The notes beneath the pieces were generated by a model. It made no database searches, was not told the DNA's origin, and worked only from the letters and a program-made list of their open reading frames with translations. From positions 410,423-474,422 of the forward strand of contig CAJHNH020003157.1 in NCBI GenBank assembly GCA_905116865.2: 64,000 nucleotides of DNA, in the 5' to 3' direction. Made by a program: the position numbers and the translations under genes. Positions 45,425-56,580 of this stretch are shown piece after piece. The DNA comes from Candidula unifasciata. Its lineage: Eukaryota; Mollusca; Gastropoda; Stylommatophora; Geomitridae. Each line of letters opens with the position of its first letter. The first letter of the stretch is position 1.

Positions 45425-46195
45425 TAGGGCTGTACCGAATAGTGATTTTTACTATTCGGCCGAATACGAATATGAATACGAATAGTGTATCATCAATATC
45501 ATCATCAGGTGACTTGCTGACTGGCGTGTGCAATCATGCCTCTCCGCAATCTGCTATATCCTGCAGCATGTATCAGTTCGTGTGCTGACACACCTCCATG
45601 CCTTGCAACAAGACTGTTAAGAATCTTCTCTCGTTGTCTTCCTCTATCCCTCCTTCCACAGATTTTTCCAGTGGTCACCAAATGTTCCATTTTCCCTCTT
45701 CTCATAACATGGCTGAAAAATGATGACTTGTCTTCTTCTGATGTCTGTGATTAGTTGTCTTGGGGCTCCCGCCTCTTTCAAAACCATCGTCCGCTCGGCC
45801 GCTCATTCGATTTAATTTAAACGCACCTTCATATTCTCGTTAGCAATATCTTTAAATTAGATTTGGGCGAAGACACCCTGACAAAACAAAAAATGCATGA
45901 TCTCTCTCTTTCTCCCTCTCTCGCTCTCACACACAGACACACACTCACACTGCGGTTGGCATTTTATGCTGTTTGTACCAAGCAACTGGGTCGCAGTTGC
46001 CAACGCTACGACAGACTAAGGCAACAGCAACTATTGTGTTAATGAGAGAGTTATTTCAGTCCATCACAGTGTATGCAGAAACGGGAGTAAGGTAAACACT
46101 ATTCGTATTCGACCCGACCGGAACTATTCGGCCGAATACCGAATAGTTTTTAGGTCCATTATTCGGCCCCGAAGCGAATATTCGGTACAGCCCTA
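45425..46195. mobile_element. hAT-like MITE with perfect 17-bp TIRs
   Basis: Starts TAGGGCTGTACCGAATA and ends with its exact reverse complement (46179-46195), flanked by 8-bp duplications GTAGATAG. TIR style and 8-bp duplication fit the hAT superfamily. The interior near both ends is rich in ATTCGGCCGAATA palindromes that continue the inverted structure. No transposase. A LINE 3' fragment (45488-45790) is inserted inside. Confidence 0.88.
45488..45790 (-). mobile_element. LINE family C 3' fragment inside the MITE
   Basis: Minus-strand RRGKMEHLVTTGKICGRRDR then GRQREKILNSLVARHGGVSA and HELIHAAG, nearly identical to the C-terminus of the LINE in the P-element (27064-27888), with the same CATCATCAG tail. 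Its 5' truncation point is near AAAACC|ATCG. Confidence 0.85.
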
Positions 46196-46203
46196 GTAGA
46201 TAG
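46196..46203. repeat. 8-bp target duplication of MITE, right
   Basis: GTAGATAG, identical to 45417-45424. Confidence 0.85.
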
Positions 46204-46262
46204 GCACACAATAGTTATACTGGTAAACAAAAAACCTCAAAAGTTAAACTAAATTAATTTAC

Positions 46263-46435
46263 TGTAACTGAAACTGCTGCTCCAATAACGGAATGTTATA
46301 TCTGGTTGTGTCCCCTGTCTTCCAGTCATACAGAAACAATGTGGCAAACAAGCTTTGACTGTTCCAGCCACTTGCTGCAATTGCTATTACAGAGTCGTTT
46401 CTATGTAACAGGCAAGCTTTCATTATATGGATTTC
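46263..46435 (-). CDS. PALB2: PALB2 WD40 exon (173 bp)
   Basis: Strong acceptor TTCTTTCAG; donor TTACA|GTAAAT, which is weak but gives the phase required by the next exon (CA + A = Gln). Encodes EIHIMKACLLHRNDSVIAIA, ASGWNSQSLFATLFLYDWKT and GDTTRYNIPLLEQQFQL. The hydrophobic strand pattern (HIMKACLLHRNDSVIAIAAS) occupies the place of the second propeller blade of PALB2. Reading on would meet TAA at 46259-46261, so if the donor is skipped the protein would end here. Confidence 0.75.
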
Positions 46436-48430
46436 CTGAAAGAAAAAAGAAAAATTTACCAAAATAGCCAAACAACCTAGTACAATTAATCAGCTGGTTA
46501 TGTTCTATTCTGGGTAAAAGAAAAACGAAATACTAGATATGAATGCTAAAACAAATGTGGGAACAACTGCAGTATCTATTCAACAACAAGAATTCTTGTG
46601 CTATCATTAGCTATATATCTTATCATAAACAAGTGGTCTCCTGTTTTCAACAGCCAGTTTCTTGAGATCTATTTTTGAAACTGTCTAAGTGCCCCAAATT
46701 TAGTTTAAATAAGATATTAGGACATATAATTCATTAACAGTAATTTATTTGTAGCTTAATAAGAAATTTTCGCAACTATAATGACATTTAAAAATTAATC
46801 AGTGAGACATGAAATTGTCTACTTCTTATAAATTAGACTAAGTAATAGGCTATTGTTTACACCAACCACTAATTCAGCTGAAAGAAACAAATACTCACAT
46901 TTCTATCTAGTTTTAATGACCAAGGCCACTCTGACTTCTTCTACACCCATGGTGTCATTTTTTATTTCTCTACACCTACTGGAAGGTTTAACTCTTTCAT
47001 TACTCAACAGTTATTATTTTTTAGCTCATTCTACCCAAAACAGCTGTTGGGACTAATTAATGTTGGGTCTAAAGGTTCAAACAATTGCTCTATCAGACAG
47101 AAGAAGTTAAGATAAACGATAAGGACAGAGTTGGATAAACTAACAACTAGATACAACATTATGAGTTCAGGATGGATTGACTAATAAACAAATGGAGAAC
47201 TGCTAGGTTTTGAATGAGTTAATGATGGGTGGAAGGAAACAACTCCGTTCATATTCTAGAAGATGGAACCTCAAATTTTGAAACACATGTTAATTAAAAT
47301 CAATGAAATGTTGATGATGCTTTGTTTCCACTTTAATCAAAAGAATAAATCAGCCTAGTCATTATCCATCTATACCTGCCACATCTCTGACTGACCCTCA
47401 CAATTGACAGTATCAAAGCACTGGCAAGATCCACAAAAAATGTTAAGGTTGACATTTGTACCTGAATCCTTTCCTGCATATGTGAAGTACTGGGAGCATG
47501 CAGTGTCTAAAAATTTTTTAATCTTACTTTGGATCTCCAGAAGCTTACACCTTCTTTCTTTCAGTAACCATGATATTGGCATCTACTTTCAGCAGAGGGG
47601 ATTATTTGCTATAATTTCAAACAGAAATGTCTCCTGAAACGTCAGGCATTGCTCTGGATCTGTGACCATTTTATCTGTAGACTTTCAAGAAATTGAAATA
47701 ATGCGGACACAAACAATACATTGCACACTTTATTGCCAGGCATATTTCGCTGTATCTCGTCAGATGCAGAGTTACATCAACATAAAATGAAGCACAAAAC
47801 TGAATAAATCCAACTGAAATGCGAATAGTTTCTCCCCACACATCGTGTGTGTTATTTGGCCGCCGGAAGCTCACCGCAGTCAGGTGACTTACCAGGGTAA
47901 CTTCAAATTTACGATAAACTGCGTCTGCTTACAAATAAGGGGGCTGTTGATTTTAATTGTTAAAGCTTCTGCGATTCTCAACAGTCTCCTGTTCGGAGTG
48001 TGGTAAACCACACGGAAAGCACTGTCTGTGTCACTTACATGTCTGGATTTAAGTAGATGACGCCCTATTGAAGAAGTGTGTTCTTTCCTCTTGACTTGTC
48101 TTGACACCCTTGAAGAATCACTGAGCTGTGTATGTAGCCATTTGGGTATGTGCTCTGCCACTCTATTTCCAAGCTGTCTCTCGGCTCGACTCATGTAAGT
48201 CAACTGGCACTTTACATGTAAATTTTCGCAAGGGTATATAGACTGCATAATTTATTTTTATCATGGTCACACTGTAATGATGAAAAAATTCTTTTACATT
48301 ATGGTATAACAAAATTATATTTTCACTAAATAATTATCTATTTTCAGAAATTGTCATAGATGTCTGGAGAAATATAATTTCAAAAATTTGACGAAGAAAA
48401 AAAAAGCCACCACAAATGAAAATCACTCAC
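46436..48430 (-). other. PALB2: PALB2 intron with Penelope-like fragment
   Basis: Contains the PLE fragment (47690-48250). The 46500-47370 part is AT-rich with no recognised feature. An exon-like stretch at 47380-47640 is discussed among the rejected items. Confidence 0.65.
47690..48250 (-). mobile_element. Penelope-like retroelement 3' fragment with GIY-YIG nuclease
   Basis: Minus-strand frame 48248-47889 reads CQLTYMSRAERQLGNRVAEH, IPKWLHTQLSD, SSIGRHLLKSRHVSDTDSAF, RVVYHTPNRRLLRIAEALTI and finally FIVNLKLPW then stop. The Cys-x-YxxR..R..EH start, SSIxRHLL and R-hhRIAEALxI (catalytic Glu) are features of the C-terminal GIY-YIG endonuclease of Penelope-like elements; YMS stands where YIG is expected. 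RT domain absent (5'-truncated). About 200 bp of apparent 3' UTR follows. Confidence 0.78.
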
Positions 48431-48580
48431 AGATGCAAGCTTCCAGTCCAGTTCTGCTGTCCATCCGTTTAGATCTTCTGTCCAGACTGTCAGAGATGTT
48501 GCTTGAACACTGACAACGTAAGGTTTCATCTCATTATCTGTTGTTTTTGCACAGCCATTAAGTAAGGTCACTACAGCATC
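48431..48580 (-). CDS. PALB2: PALB2 exon: first WD40 blade (150 bp)
   Basis: Acceptor TGTACTCAG|GAT and donor GCATCT|GTGAGT, both ends in phase 0. Encodes DAVVTLLNGCAKTTDNEMKP, YVVSVQATSLTVWTEDLNGW and TAELDWKLAS, matching the PALB2 blade with the strand VVSLWKALDAWQWEKLYTW. An alternative acceptor 12 bases upstream (TTAAG) would add SCTQ in the same frame. Confidence 0.85.
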
Positions 48581-49474
48581 CTGAGTACAAGACTTAAGAA
48601 GAAGAGAAATGTATAATTTAAATTCTGACATTATCTCACTTATCTTATGAATAAAGTGTAGGACATAACTTATCATCAACAGTATCAAAGCTGTTATATA
48701 GGTACAGTGGCCTCTGCCCAAAGACTTCATGTCAACAAAAACTTCTAAATGCTAGGAAAAAATTGCTTTCTAAGGGCCCAATGTTTTTTTGTGAAATTAT
48801 TTAATACTGTTGAAGATTCCTAACAAAATTTCTTAACACTGTTTGAGAAATTTAAATAAAATAAATGATTTCTATCTAACACATGGTTGGTCAAGGTTCA
48901 GTATGGTATCCATTCAGTGGCTCTCATTGGTTGTATACATCTCTATGAACAGAATGGAATGAGGAACACAGCAAAATATAACACACTGCAAATAGCTATA
49001 CGTTTGACCATTTTCATGGTATCAGAAAGTGACAAATCTCCTGATTACTGCAGACTTCAATTTTGTCAATGTAACAAAAACAGAGAACAAATACAGTAAT
49101 GAATTAGAAGCATGCTTTGTCTGCTAGATATCTACACTGTTCAAAGAATTGTACTCAAAACTAAACTCACTAATCTAAATAATGAAAAATTATATAGTTT
49201 ACTCTGTCAGTGCATTTAACTCATCATATTCATAGTTCCCACTGAATCCCATATATCTTGTATTCTCATTCTTGTTACATCTGGTCAGAGAACCAAAAAA
49301 AACTGACTTCTCCAGTTACCACACCCAAAGTGTAGCCTACAAGAATGCAATATGAGCAGGATACTGTCCTGTGGTTATTTCTCCCACACTGGCATCTGTT
49401 TTGAAATATTCTGGGGCTGAAAGAGTAGAATAAACAAGATAACAAAATGAATGAGAGCAGGTAGGGTGTCTTAC
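48581..49474 (-). other. PALB2: PALB2 intron, no recognised feature
   Basis: AT-rich sequence between the large exon and the first WD40 exon, with standard GTAAGA donor and CAG acceptor. No repeat family recognised. Confidence 0.6.
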
Positions 49475-52400
49475 CTGAAAACATCCAGAAAATTTAAAAT
49501 TGTTCCATCTTCTGTTTCCATTGCTTATAGGTTTAGACCTTGATCTCTTAATGAAGGGAGAAAATACTGGAGTCATCTGGTAGTTTCCAGGGGTGTTCTG
49601 CTCCAGTACAATCAATGGGCTTGACTTTGTCTTAAGCAGTTTCTTCCATGGACTTATAAACTTACTGCTTGTGACAAATGGAGAAGAAACATGATTCTGC
49701 GAATTATTAAATTCCCTTATGACTGAAGTGTCACCTGTGGGTGGTTCATAAACATCATTAGGTTGTTTTTTGTCTTCCTCGACACTGTGTTCATAAGGTA
49801 AACAGCTTTTGTCAGGAAATAACATTTGGCAGCTTGGTGAAATAAATTTGGATACTGATAAATCCAAAGGTGATCGTATGTGCTGTACAGGCATCTTGAA
49901 CTTATGGCACTCAGTTGTCTCTGCTGGCCCATACAGTGATGTGTCTACCTTTTTATGTGTTTCATTTCCATCAAATGATATGTCAAAATCTGCCTGTGAA
50001 TTATCACAACTTGTCCTGTATGTTGTTACCGTCTTAGGTGTAGACGTCAAGCTAAGACCGGATGAATTTTGCAACATAGGATGACTAGCTGCAGCAAAAG
50101 TGGAAGTACTCGGACTGTGCAGGGATGAAGCATTGAATTCTGAACCTGCCACCTCTAGACCTGACCTGACAGCTTGCTCTGAGTCTATGCCAGAAAACTG
50201 TGTGTTGATATTTAAACCAGGTTCTGTATTAGCAGACTGCCAACGTGATTTTGGTGTGTTCATTTGTAGAGACATGTTGGCCAATTGCTTTGAACTGGGA
50301 CACAAAGTACTGAGTTCTGTAGATGTGTGACATACTGTGTCAGGAATTAGTGATTGAGTCAGCTCAGCTCGGTCTGACAGACATGTGCACTTTACTGAAG
50401 TAGTTGCACCTTGCACATGTGATTGCTGCAAGGGATGTGAAGGGTTTTTAAGTGGAAATATTGTAGTTCCTATTGAACATATTTCTGAAACTGTTGTTAT
50501 TTCATCTCTAACTGTTTTATTTGCAGAACCATGAGGTTCATTGCAACTACATGTATTTTTTGCAGCAAACAACATCTTGGCAACACTTTTACCAAATGAG
50601 CGGCGAAATAATGTTCCATAAGATGTATTTATAGGCATTTTTTTCTTTCTTACTGAAGTGATAGAGTTATTTAAAATTCCTTTATGATGTGGATGAGTTC
50701 TGAGAATATGTGTACTTGTATCTGCAAGTTCTTCAGTTAGATTATCACTTCTGTTATCAATACCCAGTGAATGTTTCTCTACACATTTATCTGATGATTC
50801 TTCATTGTTCAGTAGTGTAATGTTCATCTCTTGAACCTCTGCCCCAGCTGAGCACAGCTTCCTTTCTAATAACGCTGCATCTGTACATGGATCGACCACA
50901 ACCTCTGCTCTAAATGCATCTCTCATATTTATTCTATCAGTATTAGTGGATACTTCTACTGCTTCTGTTCCTTTACTGATTACAGTAGATGCTTGCTGAC
51001 CTACATTTTTCTCAAGTGATAGGCCATGATAGCAAATCAAACTTGTAGCCTGAGAATTTTGTTCAGACATATTTGTGTCATTGTTTTCAGCATAACTGTG
51101 TGTGGTAAAGACACCATTAGAAACTGCATATTTCAGTTTGCTACTGATTAAATTATCATACACACTAGGCAGTTTAAATTCTAAGAATGAATGTACTTTT
51201 TTGGCTTCATCAATTAAAAACTGAAAAACTGATAAAACTGCTGCTGTCTTTCTTTGTTCTGCAGCTGGTTTTATCTGTCTGGATTTTAATCTGACTACTA
51301 CAGAGTCATAGTCAGATGAAACAGAGCCTGAATGAGGTAACCAGTCATTAGCTGTTAAACTGGTGGATATGGAATGTGCAAAACAATAGGATGATATTCT
51401 AGAAGAGCAACGCTTCACCAGAGATCCATACTTCCTCCTTGTGCTGTGTCTGTCAGTGTTTATATCTTCCTGGGAGTTGTGTGTTTCAGACAAGAAGTCT
51501 TCAGTTAATTCAAACTGGGAATACGGAATAGCATCCAACTCTGTGTATTCTAAAAAAGAATGTGTGGAATTCACGGATGCAGACTGAGAACACTCCATGT
51601 TTTTAGACTGTCCAACACTTAAACAGTTCTCTTCTATGTCACTCCCAGAAATATCTTGTAGTCCAGTCCCAGCAATGTCTTGCTTACTACTGCAATCTGT
51701 GACTGATGTGCTTTCTGATAACCTGCCACCTACATGAGCAGAATCTGACAACTTTTGTGAATTGTGGCTTTGACCTCTCATTTTATCATGGATGATACCT
51801 ATCTGACTTTCACTCTCTTCAATGTTGGGTGTCTGATTTTCTGCAAATTCATGACACTGTGCTTCTCCAATCTTCTGTGTGAGGCCAATAACATGGAAAA
51901 ATTCAGAGTCAGTAATTGTTTCTTGTTTATGTACATAATTTTCCTTGTCTGATAAAGTCTGAAGAACATTTTTACTGCTGGACTGATCCATTAGGTGTTC
52001 AAAAGATGATGTTGAAGGCAAATTATTTTCTAAATGATCATTAAGTGAAGATGTATGCTTCTTTCTGATACAGAAACTGGGATTCAAAGATACCATCTTT
52101 AGAGGAGTACCATGAACAACAGCTTCTTCATTGTCTGCTCTACTCACACAATCTGTAAATGCAGACTGTTTAGGTGAAGGCCCAACTTTCAGATCAATGT
52201 CTCTTTCAGCTCCAAGAGATTCTGATGATTTCTCAAATGCAGACTGAAATTTGAAAGGTCGAGCCTGTTCTAACAGATGTACTGTTGTCCCTGAGCCTGC
52301 GATGCCAGATGTGTGTACAAATAAATCAAATACAGTTTCCACACCATGATTTTTCACTGAATAATCTTCCTCTGTACCACCAATAGCACCATGCTTGTGC

Positions 52401-52891
52401 ACAGTACCAGTCCACTGGGTGCAGCTATGATCAAAACGGACACCTGCTGTACTGTCTGTTATTTCTTTGTTTCCTAGATCTTTTATGACATCACAGGTGT
52501 TGCCTTTATTGTGATTATGAATCTCAATGTGAGATGCCATGTCTTGGGACTGCTCTTTTTCTTTAACGAGAGGGCATTTGGCCCAACTGTCTGCAGTAGT
52601 ATGATTGAAAGACCATGAACTGATGATAAGGTCTGATGTGCTCATATTATTTGCTAGTGACTTCATGTTGCTTAGTGGTGATCTGATATTGCTTGGAGGT
52701 GAAATAATATTGCTTGGAAGTGATCTGGCATTCTTGGGGGGTGATCTTATATTGCTTGGCGGTAATCGAACAGTACTCAATAGTAACCTGGTGCCAAGTA
52801 ATTCATCTGTATGAATACTTGTTTCAGAGTTTCCATGTTCGCTGAGTTTTTGTCTAATGTGGGCTTTCGTACTAGCAAAGCGTTTCATTTT
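49475..52891 (-). CDS. PALB2: PALB2 large central exon (1139 codons)
   Basis: PALB2 is the nuclear scaffold that links BRCA1 to BRCA2/RAD51 in homologous recombination repair. Acceptor TCCTGACAG at 52892; donor TTTCAG|GTAAGA at 49475/49474; phase 0 at both ends. It opens KMKRFASTKAHIRQKLSEHG, fitting the end of the PALB2 N-terminal helical segment, followed by an eight-residue-period tract (SPPSNIRS-like, about 52640-52790). A long Ser/Thr/Glu-rich low-complexity body has few hydrophobic blocks. One conserved-looking block is FLEFKLPSVYDNLISSKLK (about 51140-51205), like the DFxLPxEDFGxLKxxK motif of PALB2. Near 51655-51700 it carries tandem DIAGTGLQ-DISGSDIE repeats. In vertebrates this region is split over several exons; here it is one. 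Single-copy sequence in an otherwise repeat-filled locus supports it as real coding DNA. Confidence 0.85.
51636..51715 (-). repeat. PALB2: Coding 24-bp repeat in PALB2 exon, likely array progenitor
   Basis: On the plus strand, ACTCCCAGAAATATCTTGTA followed by GTCCAGTCCCAGCAATGTCT form two diverged 24-bp units. On the gene strand they encode DIAGTGLQ-DISGSDIE. The following bases TTGCTTACTACTGCAATCTG and the sequence to CTTTC are matched at the right edge of the intronic minisatellite (56581-56621). Confidence 0.75.
52640..52800 (-). repeat. PALB2: Eight-residue coding repeat near PALB2 exon start
   Basis: Five to six diverged 24-bp units on the gene strand encode PPSNIRSP-, PPKNARSL-, PSNIISPP-, SNIRSPLS- and NMKSLANN-type octamers. 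On the plus strand the unit is ATTGCTTGGNGGTGATCTNAT-like. It lies 90-250 bp inside the exon, just beyond the splice site from the intronic 24-bp array, but its sequence differs from the array unit. Confidence 0.7.
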
Positions 52892-52969
52892 CTGTCAGGA
52901 AACAAAACAAACAAACATCAGTTCATTATTTAAAGACTACATGCAATTCATTTCCAGCTCAGAAAGGAT

Positions 52970-55900
52970 CATCATCATATCTTCTAACCCACTGCCAGCC
53001 ATCTCTTCTAACCCACTGCCAGCCATCTCTTCTAACCCACTGCCAGCAATCTCTTATAACCCACTGCCAGCCATCTCTTCTAACCCACTGCCAGCCATCT
53101 CTTCTAACCCACTGCCAGCCATCTCTTCTAACCCACTGCCAGCCATCCCTTCTAACCCACTGCCAGCCATCTCTTCTAACCCACTGCCAGCCATCTCTTC
53201 TAACCCACTCCCAGCCATATCTTCTAGCCCACTGCCAGCCATATCTTCTAACCCACTCCCAGCCATATCTTCTAGCCCACTGCCAGCCATATCTTCTAAC
53301 CCACTGCCAGCCATATCTTCTAACCCACTGCCAGCCATATCTTCTAGCCCACTGCCAGCCATATCTTTTAGCCCACTGCCAGCCATATCTTCTAGCCCAC
53401 TGCCAGCCATATCTTCTAACCCACTCCCAGCCATATCTTCTAACCCACTCCCAGTCATATCTTCTAGCCCACTCCCAGCCATATCTTCTAGCCCACTCCC
53501 AGCCATATCTTCTAACACACTCCCAGCCATATCTTCTAACCCACTGCCAGCCATCTCTTCTAACCCACTGCCAGCCATCTCTTCTAACCCACTGCCAGCC
53601 ATATCTTCTAGCCCACTGCCAGCCATATCTTCTAACCCACTCCCAGCCATATCTTCTAGCCCACTGCCAGCCATATCTTCTAACCCACTGCCAGCCATAT
53701 CTTCTAGCCCACTCCCAGCCATATCTTCTAACCCACTCCCAGCAATCTCTTCTAACCCACTCCCAGCCATATCTTTTAGCCCACTGCCAGCCATATCTTC
53801 TAACCCACTGCCAGCCATCTCTTCTAACCCACTCCCAGCCATATCTTCTAACCCACTGCCAGCCATATCTTCTAACCCACTGCCAGCCATATCTTCTAGC
53901 CCACTGACAGCCATATCTTCTAGCCCACTGCCAGCCATATCTTCTAACCCACTGCCAGCCATATCTTCTAGCCCACTCCCAGCCATATCTTCTAACCCAC
54001 TCCCAGCCATATCTTCTAGCCCACTGCCAGCCATATCTTCTAACCCACTGCCAGCCATATCTTCTAGCCCACTGATAGCCATCTCTTCTAACCCACTGCC
54101 AGCCATATCTTTTAGCCCACTGCCAGCCATATCTTCTAGCCCACTCCCAGCCATATCTTTTAGCCCACTGCCAGCCATCCCTTCTAACCCACTGCCAGCC
54201 ATATCTTTTAGCCCACTGCCAGCCATATCTTCTAACCCACTGCCAGCCATATCTTCTAACCCACTGCCAGCCATATCTTCTAACCCACTGCCAGCCATAT
54301 CTTCTAACCCACTCCCAGCCATATCTTCTAACCCACTGCCAGCCATCTCTTCTAACCCACTCCCAGCCATATCTTTTAGCCCACTCCCAGCCATATCTTC
54401 TAACCCACTGCCAGCCATATCTTCTAACCCACTGCCAGCCATATCTTCTAGCCCACTGCCAGCCATCTCTTCTAACCCACTGCCAGCCATATCTTCTAGC
54501 CCACTGCCAGCCAATATCTTCTAACCCACTCCCAGCCATATCTTCTAACCCACTGCCAGCCATATCTTCTAGCCCACTGCCAGCCATATCTTCTAGCCAA
54601 CTCCCAGCCATATCTTCTAGCCCACTCCCAGCCATATCTTCTAGCCCACTCCCAGCCATATCTTCTAGCCCACTGCCAGCCATATCTTCTAGCCCACTGC
54701 CAGCCATATCTTCTAGCCCACTGCCAGCCATATCTTCTAGCCCACTCCCAGCCATATCTTCTAGCCCACTCCCAGCCGATATCTTCTAGCCCACTCCCAG
54801 CCATATCTTCTAACCCACTGCCAGCCATATCTTCTAACCTACTCCCAGCCAAAGCTTATAACCCACTCCCAGCCATATCTTCTAACCCACTCCCAGCCAT
54901 ATCTTCTAACCCACTGCCAGCCAAAGCTTATAACCCACTCCCAGCCATATCTTCTAACCCACTGCCAGCCATCTCTTTTAGCCCACTCCCAGCCATATCT
55001 TCTAACCCACTCCCAGCCATATCTTCTAACCCACTCCCAGCCATATCTTCTAACCCACTCCCAGCCATATCTTCTAGCCCACTGCCAGCCATATCTTCTA
55101 ACCCACTCCCAGCCATATCTTCTAGCCAACTCCCAGCCATATCTTCTAGCCCACTGCCAGCCATATCTTTTAGCCCACTCCCAGCCATATCTTCTAGCCC
55201 ACTCCCAGCCATATCTTTTAGCCCACTGACAGCCATATCTTCTAGCCCACTCCCAGTCATATCTTTTAGCCCACTTCCAAACATATCTTTTAGCCCACTC
55301 CCAGCCATATCTTCTAGCCCACTCCCAGCCATATCTTTTAGCCCACTTCCAGCCATATCTTCTAACCCACTCCCAGCCATATCTTTTAGCCCACTCCCAG
55401 CCATATCTTCTAACCCACTGCCAGCCATATCTTCTAACCCACTGCCAGCCATATCTTCTAGCCCACTGCCAGCCATCTCTTCTAACCCACTGCCAGCCAT
55501 ATCTTCTAGCCCACTGCCAGCCGATATCTTCTAACCCACTCCCAGCCATATCTTCTAACCCACTGCCAGCCATATCTTCTAGCCCACTGCCAGCCATATC
55601 TTCTAGCCAACTCCCAGCCATATCTTCTAGCCCACTCCCAGCCATATCTTCTAGCCCACTGCCAGCCATATCTTCTAGCCCACTGCCAGCCATATCTTCT
55701 AGCCCACTGCCAGCCATATCTTCTAGCCCACTGCCAGCCATATCTTCTAGCCCACTCCCAGCCATATCTTCTAGCCCACTCCCAGCCGATATCTTCTAGC
55801 CCACTCCCAGCCATATCTTCTAACCCACTGCCAGCCATATCTTCTAACCTACTCCCAGCCAAAGCTTATAACCCACTCCCAGCCATATCTTCTAACCCAC

Positions 55901-56580
55901 TCCCAGCCATATCTTCTAACCCACTGACAGCCAAAGCTTATAACCCACTCCCAGCCATATCTTCTAACCCACTGCCAGCCATCTCTTTTAGCCCACTCCC
56001 AGCCATATCTTCTAACCCACTCCCAGCCATATCTTCTAACCCACTCCCAGCCATATCTTCTAACCCACTCCCAGCCATATCTTCTAGCCCACTGCCAGCC
56101 ATATCTTCTAACCCACTCCCAGCCATATCTTCTAGCCAACTCCCAGCCATATCTTCTAGCCCACTGCCAGCCATATCTTTTAGCCCACTCCCAGCCATAT
56201 CTTCTAGCCCACTCCCAGCCATATCTTTTAGCCCACTGACAGCCATATCTTCTAGCCCACTCCCAGTCATATCTTTTAGCCCACTTCCAAACATATCTTT
56301 TAGCCCACTCCCAGCCATATCTTCTAGCCCACTCCCAGCCATATCTTTTAGCCCACTTCCAGCCATATCTTCTAACCCACTCCCAGCCATATCTTCTAAC
56401 CCACTCCCAGCCATATCTTCTAGCCCACTCCCAGCCATATCTTTTAGCCCACTGCCAGCCATATCTTCTAGCCCACTGCCAGCCATCTCTTCTAACCCAC
56501 TCCCAGCCATATCTTTTAGCCCACTCCCAGCCATATCTTCTAGCCCATTCCCAGCCATATCTTCTAACCCACTCCCAGCA
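52970..56580 (-). repeat. 24-bp minisatellite in PALB2 intron, about 150 units
   Basis: Plus-strand unit ATCTTCTARCCCACTSCCAG followed by CCAT, with restricted variation (CTCTTCT, TCTTTTA, AAAGCTTATA and a few others). Because 24 is a multiple of three, long frames exist on both strands: (ISSNPLPA)n on plus, and (DMAGSGLE)n or (RRYGWQWA)n on minus. Rare 25-bp units (54511, 54778, 55521, 55788) shift the frames. It lies between PALB2 exons and is expected to be spliced out. Confidence 0.95.
54400..56390. repeat. 1010-bp higher-order duplication within the minisatellite
   Basis: Rare variants recur exactly 1010 bp apart: the 25-bp units at 54511/55521 and 54778/55788, AAAGCTTATA at 54851/55861 and 54921/55931, the TCTAGCCAAC variants, and CCACTTCCAAACATATC near 55271/56281. 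1010 equals 42 units of 24 plus the two extra bases. The block spans about 54400-55380 and 55410-56390. Confidence 0.9.

Larger units (their letters stand above)
43684..46262 (-). other. PALB2: PALB2 intron with LINE 3' end and hAT-like MITE
   Basis: Holds a truncated I-group LINE (44014-44423) and the MITE (45425-46195). The 44448-45416 stretch is AT-rich with a poly-C tract (45037-45055) and no recognised gene. Confidence 0.75.

Noticed and set aside
47380..47640. Exon-like minus-strand stretch (LTFQETFLFEIIANNP and later SEMWQ followed by a GTATAG donor)
   Set aside because: The first part meets TGA and TAG stops shortly after, no acceptor gives an open frame through to the donor except a short one at a CCCAG, and adjacent PALB2 exons splice in phase without it. 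It could be an alternative exon but is not supported.
52857..54524. 555-codon plus-strand frame of (ISSNPLPA)n and long minus-strand (RRYGWQWA)n and (DMAGSGLE)n frames
   Set aside because: Products of a 24-bp minisatellite, whose period is a multiple of three. The plus frame begins antisense within a PALB2 exon and no splice or start context supports translation.
52970..56580. CRISPR-like regular repeat array
   Set aside because: The unit is contiguous with no unique spacers, the host is an animal genome, and no cas genes are present; it is a minisatellite.
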